A stretch of DNA of 64,000 bases. It comes from Pseudomonas hunanensis (lineage in GTDB: Bacteria > Pseudomonadota > Gammaproteobacteria > Pseudomonadales > Pseudomonadaceae). Below are positions 18,304 to 25,839 of the stretch, piece by piece (the stretch's first letter is position 1; each line of letters starts with the position of its first letter). The stretch covers positions 372,001-436,000 of the forward strand of contig NZ_QJRC01000095.1 in assembly GCF_013393325.1 (NCBI RefSeq), in the 5' to 3' direction. A model generated the notes under the pieces. It searched no databases. It had not been told where the DNA came from and saw only the letters and a program-made list of their open reading frames with translations. The position numbers and the translations under genes are program-made.

Positions 18304-19350
18304 ATGAACTCACCCTTGCACGGCCCGGCCAAAGCGCTGCGCCTGGCAGCCATTGGCGCCGTGATGCTGGCCGCAGGTGTCGGCTTTGCCTATGCCGCCG
18401 GCTGGCTCGGCGAACCCCGGCTGACGCCACAGCGCATCATCGACACCTTCGAGGCCCAGGCCGGTCACTACCCGGGCTACCGCAAGAACCACGCCAAGGG
18501 CCTGTGCGTGAGCGGCTACTTCCAGCCCAGCGGGCAGGCCGCCAACCTGTCCATTGCACGCGCCTTCAGCCAGCAACGGGTGCCAGTTATCGGCCGTTTC
18601 GCCATCGGCGGTGCCAACCCGTTCGCCCCGGATACAGGCATCCCGGTGCGCAGCCTGGCAGTTCAACTCAGCACCGACGACGGCCAGGTCTGGCGTACCG
18701 GCATGAACAACCCGCCGGTGCTGGCGGTCAGTACCCCGCAAGGGTTCTATGAGCAAGTGCTCGCGGGCGCGCCCGACCCGGCCACCGGCAAACCTAACCC
18801 GGCCAAGATGCAAGCGTTCTTCGCCGCCCACCCCGAAAGCGCGGCATTTCGCCAGTGGGCGGCGAGCTACAAGCCAAGTGACAGCTTCGCCAGCACGCAG
18901 TATCACAGCATCAATGCCTTCCGCCTGATCGACTCAGCTGGCACGGCCCACCCGGTGCGTTGGCAGCTCGAGCCACAAACCGCGTTTGCCGCACTACCTG
19001 GCCAGGTTGATGACAAACAGTTCCTGCAACACGACCTGCAGCAACGCCTGGCCCAGGCCCCGTTGCGCTGGACGTTGCGTTTGGTGCTGGCCGAACCGGG
19101 CGATGCCGTGGATGACCCTGCCCGCCTCTGGCCCGCCGAGCGTCGTAGCGTGGACGCCGGCACCTTGGTGCTGGAGCACGTCGACGCTCCAGAGCAAGGG
19201 GCCTGCCGCGACCTGAACTTCGACCCGCTGATTCTGCCACGGGGTATCGAAGCGTCCGGCGACCCGATCCTCGCCGCCCGGTCCGCCGCCTATTCGGAAT
19301 CCTTCAACCGCCGCAGCCGTGAATCGCTCAGCACTGGAGCCCGTCCATGA
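18304..19350 (+). CDS. SrpA-type catalase-like haem protein
   Basis: A 348-residue member of the catalase-related (SrpA-like) family. An N-terminal hydrophobic segment (about 14-34, LAAIGAVMLAAGVGFAYAAG) targets it to the periplasm or membrane. Catalase-fold signatures are present: the distal His in GYRKNHAKGLC and the proximal haem-ligand motif RSAAYSES (Arg-x-x-x-Tyr). It is shorter than true catalases and lacks their C-terminal domains. An ATG at 18298 is also in frame; 18304 is favoured by the GGA eight bases upstream. It overlaps the cytochrome b561 gene by four bases. Confidence 0.85.
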   Translation: MNSPLHGPAKALRLAAIGAVMLAAGVGFAYAAGWLGEPRLTPQRIIDTFEAQAGHYPGYRKNHAKGLCVSGYFQPSGQAANLSIARAFSQQRVPVIGRFAIGGANPFAPDTGIPVRSLAVQLSTDDGQVWRTGMNNPPVLAVSTPQGFYEQVLAGAPDPATGKPNPAKMQAFFAAHPESAAFRQWAASYKPSDSFASTQYHSINAFRLIDSAGTAHPVRWQLEPQTAFAALPGQVDDKQFLQHDLQQRLAQAPLRWTLRLVLAEPGDAVDDPARLWPAERRSVDAGTLVLEHVDAPEQGACRDLNFDPLILPRGIEASGDPILAARSAAYSESFNRRSRESLSTGARP

Positions 19351-19880
19351 AACCCGAAGCCTTCCACCCCTTCGCCCGTCTGTTGCACTGGCTGATGGCC
19401 GTGCTGATCCTGGCCATGCTGTTCATCGGCGTGAGCATGGTCGCCGACCTGTCGCCACGCCACCCGCTGCTGATCAGCCTGCACAAGGCCACCGGCCTGG
19501 CCCTGCTGGTGCTGGTGCTGTTGCGCATCGCCGTGCGCCTGAGCGTGCCGCACCCACCGCTGCCACACGACCTGCCAGTGCTGCAGCGCTGGGCCGCCGG
19601 GGCCTCGCACCTGCTGCTCTATGGGCTGATGCTGGCCATGCCGCTGCTGGGATGGGCCATGCTATCGGCGGGCGACTACCCGCGCCCGCTCGGTTTACCC
19701 GCCATCGCCCCGCACAACCTGCAGCTGTATGCCGTGCTGCGTCAGGCCCATGGCTGGGCCGGCTACCTGCTGTTCGCCACGGTGCTGGTGCACGTGGGTG
19801 CAGCCTTGATGCATGCATGGGTGCGCCGCGACGGTGTGTTGCGTAGCATGTGGCCTGGCCCCTTGCGCCGCAGCGAATGA
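19347..19880 (+). CDS. Cytochrome b561
   Basis: A 177-residue di-haem b-type cytochrome of the bacterial b561 family with four predicted membrane helices (about 14-33, 49-66, 88-107 and 136-157). Candidate haem-ligand His residues sit at FARLLHWLMA, SLHKATGL, ASHLLLYG and VLVHVGAAL. It probably passes electrons from the quinone pool to the periplasmic partner encoded just upstream (ATGA overlap), forming a membrane-linked peroxidase-like pair; this role is inferred from context. Confidence 0.9.
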   Translation: MKPEAFHPFARLLHWLMAVLILAMLFIGVSMVADLSPRHPLLISLHKATGLALLVLVLLRIAVRLSVPHPPLPHDLPVLQRWAAGASHLLLYGLMLAMPLLGWAMLSAGDYPRPLGLPAIAPHNLQLYAVLRQAHGWAGYLLFATVLVHVGAALMHAWVRRDGVLRSMWPGPLRRSE

Positions 19881-19903
19881 CCTGCTGCATGCCGGGGCGT
19901 TCG

Positions 19904-19929
19904 ACAATCAATAATCATTCTTAATAAGA
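19904..19929. promoter_or_regulatory. Possible Fur-like box upstream of the MFS gene
   Basis: The AT-rich stretch AATAATCATTCTTAATAAG matches part of the Fur consensus (it contains ATAATCATT and GATAAT-like hexamers), roughly 11 of 19 positions in the best register. It lies about 40 bases before the MFS gene in an otherwise GC-rich context. The match is moderate and could instead be only the -10 region. Confidence 0.35.
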
Positions 19930-19966
19930 TCGGCTTTCTATTTGCCGTACTGCCCTGGACTGCCCT

Positions 19967-21172
19967 ATGAACGTCGCAAAGGATCCTGCAACCCTGCTAC
20001 CTGCCAGCACCCTGGACTTGCGCCCGCTGCTGCTGGCCAACATGGCCTGTACCATGTCGATGATGGCCTTCGTCGCCTTGATCGGCCCGATTGCCCGCCA
20101 ACTCGGCATGGCCACCTGGCAAGCTGGCGCCGCCGTAACCGTGGCTGGCGTGGTTTGGGTGCTGCTGGCCCGGCCTTGGGGGCGACTATCGGATCGCCTC
20201 GGCCGCCGGCGCATCCTGCTGCTGGGCAGCGCCGGCTTCACCCTGGCTTACTGGCTGCTATGCCTGTTCGTTGAAGGCGCGCTGCGCTGGTTGCCGGGCG
20301 CGACCCTGGCGTTCATCGGCCTGATCGTCGCCCGCGGCTGCATCGGCGCCTTCTACGCCGCCATCCCAGTGGGCTGCAATGCGCTGATAGCCGACCATGT
20401 CGAGCCGCAACGCCGGGCCCGGGCCATGGCCTCGCTGGGCGCGGCCAACGCCGTCGGCCTGGTGGTCGGGCCAGCGCTGGCGGCGCTACTGGCACGGCAC
20501 AGCCTGAGCCTGCCGTTCCACATCATGTCGCTGCTACCGGCCACGGCCTTCCTCGTGCTGCTCTTTACCCTAAAACCACAGGCGCTGCCGCACGCCCACG
20601 CCCCCAGCCCGGTGCGGCTGAACGACCCGCGCCTGCGCAGGCCGTTGCTGGTGGCATTCAGCGCCATGCTCAGCGTGACCGTGTCGCAGATCATCGTCGG
20701 TTTCTTTGCCCTCGACCGCTTGCATCTGGGCCCCGCCGAAGCGGCCCAGGCTGCCGGCATCGCGCTGACCACGGTGGGCGTAGCGCTGATGCTGGCGCAG
20801 GTATTGCTGCGCCAGCTGGAGTGGCCACCGCTGAAGATGATCCGGGTAGGTGCCACGGTATCGGCACTGGGCTTTGCCTGCGGGTCGCTGGCCACCACGG
20901 CCCCTTGGCTATGGGCTTGCTACTTTGTTGCGGCAGCCGGCATGGGCTTTGTGTTCCCAGCGTTTTCGGCACTGGCAGCCAATGCCATGCACGCCTCCGA
21001 GCAGGGCGCCACAGCCGGCTCCGTGGGAGCTGCCCAGGGCATGGGTGCGGTGATCGGGCCGCTGGCCGGCACCTTGGTATATGCCCTTGATCCGCGCCTG
21101 CCATTCTTGGCCGTAGCCGTGCTGTTGCTGCTCGTCGGACTGTGGCCGATGCCACGTGAACAGCGGGTTTGA
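19967..21172 (+). CDS. MFS transporter
   Basis: A 401-residue major-facilitator permease with about 12 hydrophobic segments. The loop 2-3 signature GRLSDRLGRRRILL is intact, and ARGCIGAFYAAIPVGCNALIAD is in helix 4-5. The subfamily resembles drug or siderophore exporters; the substrate cannot be deduced. The AT-rich, Fur-like sequence upstream would fit an iron-related role but is weak evidence. It is monocistronic, followed by a separately transcribed regulator. Confidence 0.85.
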   Translation: MNVAKDPATLLPASTLDLRPLLLANMACTMSMMAFVALIGPIARQLGMATWQAGAAVTVAGVVWVLLARPWGRLSDRLGRRRILLLGSAGFTLAYWLLCLFVEGALRWLPGATLAFIGLIVARGCIGAFYAAIPVGCNALIADHVEPQRRARAMASLGAANAVGLVVGPALAALLARHSLSLPFHIMSLLPATAFLVLLFTLKPQALPHAHAPSPVRLNDPRLRRPLLVAFSAMLSVTVSQIIVGFFALDRLHLGPAEAAQAAGIALTTVGVALMLAQVLLRQLEWPPLKMIRVGATVSALGFACGSLATTAPWLWACYFVAAAGMGFVFPAFSALAANAMHASEQGATAGSVGAAQGMGAVIGPLAGTLVYALDPRLPFLAVAVLLLLVGLWPMPREQRV

Positions 21173-21253
21173 CAAGCACAGCGCGCAAGCGCGCAGAGTG
21201 TGTTTTAATGCGCATCGCTCATTATTATTGACACCTCTGATTACAAGGCGGCT

Positions 21254-21799
21254 ATGGACACGGGGACGCGACTCAAACTGGTGCGTGAACGCAACAACCT
21301 CTCCCAACGGGAACTGGCCCGCCGCAGCGGGTTGACCAATTCGACGATCTCGCAGATCGAGCAGAATCGCGTCAGCCCTTCGGTCAGCTCCCTGAAAAAG
21401 CTGCTCGAAGGCATACCCATGAGCCTGGCGGAGTTTTTCAGCTTCGACGAGCCGGTGCGTGAAGAGCGCTACGTGTTCCGGGGTGGCGAACAACCGGATC
21501 TGGGCCGCAACGGCCTGCGCATGCTGCTGGTCGGCGCCAGCGTCGAAGGCCGGCAGATGCGCATGCTGCGCGAGCTGTATGCACCCGGCGCCGATTCGGG
21601 CGAGCCGATCGTGCATGCCGAGGGCGAAGAATGTGGCCTGGTCACCCGCGGCACCGTAGAGCTGTGGGTCGATGGGCAGGTCAGCGTGCTCAACTCGGGC
21701 GACGGCTACTACATCCCCACTACCCTGCCGCACAGTTTCAAGAACATCGGCCCGGACGAGGCCGAGATCATCAGCGCCAACACGCCGGCCAATTTCTGA
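21254..21799 (+). CDS. XRE-cupin transcriptional regulator (PuuR-like)
   Basis: A 181-residue regulator. Residues 6-60 form an XRE helix-turn-helix (LSQRELARRSGLTNSTISQIEQNR), and residues about 105-178 form a cupin sensor domain (GEECGLVTRGTVELWVDG and YIPTTLPHSFKN). It resembles PuuR, which controls putrescine catabolism in enterobacteria, and the Pseudomonas PA5301 type. No polyamine genes are adjacent, so it may act at distant loci. Confidence 0.88.
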   Translation: MDTGTRLKLVRERNNLSQRELARRSGLTNSTISQIEQNRVSPSVSSLKKLLEGIPMSLAEFFSFDEPVREERYVFRGGEQPDLGRNGLRMLLVGASVEGRQMRMLRELYAPGADSGEPIVHAEGEECGLVTRGTVELWVDGQVSVLNSGDGYYIPTTLPHSFKNIGPDEAEIISANTPANF

Positions 21800-21801
21800 T
21801 C

Positions 21802-22101
21802 TTGGCGCGCAGCGGTGCACTGAACACTCGGGATATTTACCAGCGCCTGCGCAACGCGGCCCTTGGTGTGCAGCACCTGGAGGTGAGTGCACGCCACGAT
21901 GGCGGTCTGGTCGATGTCGACATCCAGGGCTGGCGATTGACGCTGGCCCTGGATGCCGAAGGCTTGGCACATTGCATTCATTGCCAGGCCCCCGACGGTG
22001 AACAGGCCGGGCTCGAGGACTGGCAGCGCTACGGCACCAACCCCACCGACCTGCTCAGCCTGTGGGAGCGCACTCAGCTGGAGAAGCTGCTGGCGCCCTG
22101 A
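21802..22101 (+). CDS. Small conserved protein of unknown function
   Basis: A 99-residue protein beginning at a TTG two bases after the regulator's stop (translational coupling; no clear Shine-Dalgarno). It reads LNTRDIYQRLRNAALGVQHLEVS, then a strand-rich region around GWRLTLALDAEGLAHCIHCQAPDG with a CxxC, and a helical end (NPTDLLSLWERTQLEKLLAP). It resembles short Pseudomonas proteins of the DUF7693 type (recalled from memory). Its 3' end overlaps the convergent isomerase gene by 28 bases. Confidence 0.6.
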   Translation: MARSGALNTRDIYQRLRNAALGVQHLEVSARHDGGLVDVDIQGWRLTLALDAEGLAHCIHCQAPDGEQAGLEDWQRYGTNPTDLLSLWERTQLEKLLAP

Positions 22102-22688
22102 CGCAGCGCTTCTTCGACAAAGTCCAGGCGGTCCTGGCCAAAGAACATCGCATCGCCCACAAAGCAGGTGGGCGCACCAAACACCCCGCGCGCCACAGCC
22201 GCCTCGGTTGCCTGCTTCAGCGCAGCTTTTACCTCACCGTCAGCCGTCAACCCGTGAAATACCTGCGGGTCGAAGCCTGCCTGGGTCAGCGTCTCATCCA
22301 GAACTGCGTTATCGCCCAGGTTGCGGCGTTGTGCCCATAGCCCATTGAACAGCGCCGACAACAGGGCCTCGAACCGCTCCGGTGAACGCAACTGGGTACC
22401 CAGCACGCCGCGCATCAAGGCCAGGGTATTGATCGGGAACCCTGATGGCATCCCGAACGGTACCTCGTAGCGTGCGGCAAAGCGTGCCAGGTCGGTAAAC
22501 ATGTAGCGCCCCTTGGCCGGGATCGTCGCCGGCGAGGCGTTGCCGGTGGCCTGGAACACCCCTCCAAGCAGAATTGGCTGGTAGCGCAGTGTGGCACCTT
22601 GGCGGGCACACAGGCTCGGCAGTTGGGTCCAGGCCAGATAGCTGGCCGGGCTGCCCAGGTCAAAATAGAAATCGACAGTCTTGTTCAT
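22074..22688 (-). CDS. 2-hydroxychromene-2-carboxylate isomerase family (DsbA-fold)
   Basis: A 204-residue protein of the kappa-GST/HCCA-isomerase family: thioredoxin-like start VDFYFDLGSPASYLAW with the catalytic Ser in the place of DsbA's Cys pair, a helical insertion, and the late GVFGAPTCFVGDAMFFGQDRLDFVEEAL signature. Family members isomerise hydroxychromene carboxylate in naphthalene degradation or act as GSH-dependent enzymes; no aromatic-degradation genes are nearby, so the substrate is open. It follows the SDR gene by 29 bases. Confidence 0.88.
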   Translation of the reverse strand: MNKTVDFYFDLGSPASYLAWTQLPSLCARQGATLRYQPILLGGVFQATGNASPATIPAKGRYMFTDLARFAARYEVPFGMPSGFPINTLALMRGVLGTQLRSPERFEALLSALFNGLWAQRRNLGDNAVLDETLTQAGFDPQVFHGLTADGEVKAALKQATEAAVARGVFGAPTCFVGDAMFFGQDRLDFVEEALRQGASSFSS

Positions 22689-22717
22689 GCTTAGGGTCCT
22701 TGCGGGGTGATAGGGGC

Positions 22718-23449
22718 TTACCAGCGTTCCATCCAGGGGCGCAGGTCCAGCTCGAACGTCCACGCATCGCGGGGCTGGGCGTGCAGGAACCAGTAGCTGT
22801 CGGCAATGTGTGCCGGATCAAGGATGCCATCCTGGTCCTTGAGGGCATAGCGCTCGGGAAAGCTGTCGCGGATGAAGGCCGTGTCGATGGCACCGTCCAC
22901 CACCACATGGGCGACATGGATGTTGCGTGGCCCCAACTCGCGCGCCATGCTCTGCGCCAGGGCACGCAGGCCATGCTTGGCCCCGGCGAAGGCAGCAAAA
23001 CCAGCCGCGCCGCGGGTACCGGCAGTGGCACCGGTGAACAGAATCGTGCCGCGCTCACGCTGGACCATGCGCCTGGCCACCGCCTGGGCCGTCAGAAAGC
23101 CGGCAAAGCAGGCCATTTCCCAGATCTTGAAGTACTTGCGTGGGGTTTCTTCCAAAATGCTGCACGGCACATTGGCGCCGATATTGAAGACAAAAGCTTC
23201 GATTGGGCCAATATCGCGCTCGATGGTCTCGATCAGTGCAGCTACCTCATCTTCTTTTCGCGCATCAGAGCCAAACCCGTGGGCCTGGCCGCCAGTGGCG
23301 CGTATCTCCTCCAGCAGCGGCTGCAATTTCTCAGCCTGGCGCCGGGTTACGCAGGCGATGTAGCCCTCACGGGCAAAGCGCTTGGCAATCTCGCCCCCGG
23401 TGGCGTCCCCTGCCCCGATCACCAGCACCACTTTTTGTTGTTCTGTCAT
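22718..23449 (-). CDS. Short-chain dehydrogenase/reductase family protein lacking the catalytic Tyr
   Basis: A 243-residue Rossmann protein. The NAD(P)-binding loop IGAGDATGGEIAKRF (residues 11-25) and NIGAN (89-93) are intact. At the active site the usual Ser and YxxxK are replaced: FTGATAG, and FAGAK with Phe154 where Tyr is expected before Lys158. This suggests a divergent SDR group rather than a standard dehydrogenase. GGAGG five bases before the ATG at 23449 decides the start over the ATG at 23461. First gene of the SDR-isomerase pair, divergent from tetR. Confidence 0.85.
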   Translation of the reverse strand: MTEQQKVVLVIGAGDATGGEIAKRFAREGYIACVTRRQAEKLQPLLEEIRATGGQAHGFGSDARKEDEVAALIETIERDIGPIEAFVFNIGANVPCSILEETPRKYFKIWEMACFAGFLTAQAVARRMVQRERGTILFTGATAGTRGAAGFAAFAGAKHGLRALAQSMARELGPRNIHVAHVVVDGAIDTAFIRDSFPERYALKDQDGILDPAHIADSYWFLHAQPRDAWTFELDLRPWMERW

Positions 23450-23472
23450 GCCCGCCTCCATTGGTGAATGAT

Positions 23473-23485
23473 CGTTTAGTAAACG
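23473..23485. promoter_or_regulatory. Palindromic operator candidate for the TetR regulator
   Basis: CGTTTA-G-TAAACG is a perfect 6+1+6 palindrome in the 89-base gap between the divergent SDR and tetR genes. Its position and symmetry are what is expected of a TetR-family operator repressing both directions. Confidence 0.6.
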
Positions 23486-23538
23486 AACGCTATGTTATGA
23501 TCGCGGTCTTCGTCAAGCCCGCTTGCAGAGGCATGTGA

Positions 23539-24102
23539 ATGCGCTACTCCAACGAACACAAACAGCAAACCCGCGACCGGTTGCTGGCCAGCAGCGGCGC
23601 GCTGGCCAAACGCGGAGGGTTCGCCAGTACCGGCGTGGCAGGGCTGATGAAGGCGATTGGCCTGACCGGCGGTGCCTTCTACAACCACTTCCCGTCAAAG
23701 GACGACCTGTTCACCGAGGTAGTACGCCAGGAGCTGTGCAACAGCCCGCTGACACGCCTGACCAGCCAAGGTGCCAACCGCGAGCGCCTGGGCCGCTGCC
23801 TGCAGCAGTACCTGAGCCTGGCCCATCTGCACAATGCCGAGGGTGGCTGCCCACTGCCGCCACTGGGAGTGGAAATTGCCCGCGCCGAAGCACCGGTGCG
23901 TGACGTGGCTGAGCACTGGCTGCTGGAACTGCACCGTGCCTGGAGCACAACCCTGGAGGATGAACAATTGGCCTGGGTGCTGATCAGCCAGTGCGTCGGC
24001 GCGCTGCTGGTCGGGCGCATGTTGGCCAGTGAAAGCGTACAAGCGCAGGTACTGGACGCCAGCCGCCAATTTGTCGAACAGGCCTTGCATGAGGCGGATT
24101 AG
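23539..24102 (+). CDS. TetR-family transcriptional regulator
   Basis: A 187-residue repressor. The N-terminal helix-turn-helix is visible in KRGGFASTGVAGLMKAIGLTGGAFYNHFPSKDDLFTEV (residues about 23-60), with a helical ligand-binding domain behind. GAGG seven bases before the ATG supports the start. It probably controls the divergent SDR-isomerase operon through the palindrome between them; the inducer is unknown. Its 3' end overlaps the DUF4157 gene by 14 bases. Confidence 0.9.
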   Translation: MRYSNEHKQQTRDRLLASSGALAKRGGFASTGVAGLMKAIGLTGGAFYNHFPSKDDLFTEVVRQELCNSPLTRLTSQGANRERLGRCLQQYLSLAHLHNAEGGCPLPPLGVEIARAEAPVRDVAEHWLLELHRAWSTTLEDEQLAWVLISQCVGALLVGRMLASESVQAQVLDASRQFVEQALHEAD

Positions 24103-24682
24103 TGCCCTGCTGGGGTTGCTGCTGGCCCTGCCAGCGTTCGCCGAACAGGCCTGCCCGCCAGGCCAGTACCAGGTGTGCCTGATGGGCTGCTTCTGCGCCC
24201 CGATCGACCCTGGCCAGGCCGGGCAGATCCTCAAGGATGTTGAGGTGATGGCCTCGTCCAGCCTGACCTACGCCTTGCGCCAGGCTCGCGACGAGGCCAC
24301 GGCCAGCGGAGTGCAGCCGATTCCGTTGCATATTCGGGCGCAACTTGAACCTTGGTACGACTTTGCCGTGCTCGATGCGGCGCGCTTTCGGGTGGGGGAT
24401 GAGCAACAGATGAGCGCAGCCAATGCGCTATTGCAGAACCCCGATGTGAACGCCGTGACACTGATCGACACGATCATCTTCCGCCGTGCCAACGATGCCG
24501 AGGACAACGTGGCCTTGTGGGCGCACGAACTCAAGCATGTGCAGCAGTACCAGGAACTGGGCGTGGAGGAGTTTGCCCGACGCTATACGCGCAACTATGA
24601 CGACCTGGAAGGCCCCGCTTACAAGATCGAGGCCGAGGTGAGCAAGGCGCTGCGCGAGCGTACTTCCGGGCAGGCCAGATAG
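24089..24682 (+). CDS. Exported DUF4157 metallopeptidase-like protein
   Basis: A 197-residue protein with a signal peptide (MRRISALLGLLLALPAFA) and then a cysteine cluster at residues 22-36 (ACPPGQYQVCLMGCFCAP; four Cys, likely two disulphides). The C-terminal part carries HELKH at 146-150 in WAHELKHVQQYQELGVEEFARRY, followed by IEAE around 180, which fits the zincin-like HExxH...E layout of DUF4157. DUF4157 usually appears inside larger toxins or phage-tail-like loaders; here it stands alone and is exported. Its start lies inside the tetR 3' end. Confidence 0.8.
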   Translation: MRRISALLGLLLALPAFAEQACPPGQYQVCLMGCFCAPIDPGQAGQILKDVEVMASSSLTYALRQARDEATASGVQPIPLHIRAQLEPWYDFAVLDAARFRVGDEQQMSAANALLQNPDVNAVTLIDTIIFRRANDAEDNVALWAHELKHVQQYQELGVEEFARRYTRNYDDLEGPAYKIEAEVSKALRERTSGQAR

Positions 24683-24728
24683 CCGCAGTTGCCGCTGCGC
24701 GGGTGCGGCATCTGCTGCTACGTGACAG

Positions 24729-25721
24729 TCAGGGCGCCGCCGAAGCCTCTTGCGCCACCTGCTCACGGCTGGCGTAACGCTGCGCCAGCACAGCACACAC
24801 CATCAGCTGAATCTGGTGGAACAGCATCAGCGGCAAGATCATCGCGCCAATACCACTGCCCACGAACAACACCTGGGCCATGGGTACGCCGGTAGCCAGG
24901 CTTTTTTTGGAACCGGCGAACAGGATGGTGATGCGGTCCTCGAGGTCGAAGCCCAATGCCTTGCCAAGCAGGCGAGTACCAAACAGCACCACCGCCAGCA
25001 AAATACCGCACACCACGAACAAGCCGGCCAGGTGCTGCGGCGATACGGTGTGCCACAGGCCGGTCACCACAGCCTCGCTGAAGGCCGTGTACACCACCAG
25101 CAAGATCGACCCCTGGTCCACCACCTTGAGCCAACGCGCATTGCGCTTGACCCAGGCGCCAATCCAGCGCCGCGCAATCTGGCCAGCAACGAACGGCACC
25201 AGCAGTTGCAGGGTGATCTTCAACACCGCATCCAGCCCAGAGCCCGTATCACCACTGGCGCCCAGCAACATCATCACCAGCAACGGCGTCAGGAAGATAC
25301 CCAGCAGGCTGGAAGCCGCCGCACTGCAGATCGCCGCCGGCACATTGCCACGGGCCAACGAGGTGAAGGCGATGGCCGACTGCACGGTAGCCGGCAAGGC
25401 GCACAGGTAGAGCACGCCCAGGTAAAGCTCGTTACCCACCAGTGGCACGAACAGCGGCTTGAATGCCAGGCCCAGCAGCGGGAACAGCACGAACGTACAG
25501 GCAAACACCAGCAGGTGCAGGCGCCAGTGCCCGGCACCGGCAATGATCGCTTCACGCGACAGCTTGGCGCCATGCAGGAAGAACAGCAGGCCGATGGCCA
25601 GGTTGGTCAGCCAGCCGAAATACACCGCGCCATCGCCCGAGCAAGGCAGCACGGTGGCGATAAGCACCACCCCGAGCAAGGCCAGGGTGAAATTGTCGAA
25701 TAACATGCGTAGAAACTTCAT
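24729..25721 (-). CDS. Bile acid:sodium symporter family (SBF-like) transporter
   Basis: A 330-residue membrane protein with about ten hydrophobic segments; it resembles the YfeH/SBF-like group of the BASS superfamily (DNFTLALLGVVLIATVLP, LCALPATVQSAIAFTSLARGN and FAGSKKSLATGVPMAQVLF, the last two being the crossover-helix motifs). The transported anion is unknown. Upstream ATGs at 25733 and 25748 are possible; MKFLRML is preferred because it lies just before the first helix. Confidence 0.85.
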   Translation of the reverse strand: MKFLRMLFDNFTLALLGVVLIATVLPCSGDGAVYFGWLTNLAIGLLFFLHGAKLSREAIIAGAGHWRLHLLVFACTFVLFPLLGLAFKPLFVPLVGNELYLGVLYLCALPATVQSAIAFTSLARGNVPAAICSAAASSLLGIFLTPLLVMMLLGASGDTGSGLDAVLKITLQLLVPFVAGQIARRWIGAWVKRNARWLKVVDQGSILLVVYTAFSEAVVTGLWHTVSPQHLAGLFVVCGILLAVVLFGTRLLGKALGFDLEDRITILFAGSKKSLATGVPMAQVLFVGSGIGAMILPLMLFHQIQLMVCAVLAQRYASREQVAQEASAAP

Positions 25722-25839
25722 CACTGTGTCCATCTTGTCATTGTGCAAGGGCAGACGATAAGGTCTGCGGCTTTTCGCTGCTAACGCCGGAACCCCCAGC
25801 GGTATCGCTCAACGGACACGTGCCATAAAAGGACCCGCC

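Noticed and set aside
22074..22101. 28-base overlap of two convergent stop regions as a frameshift
   Set aside because: Both proteins end at normal family positions; simple overlap.
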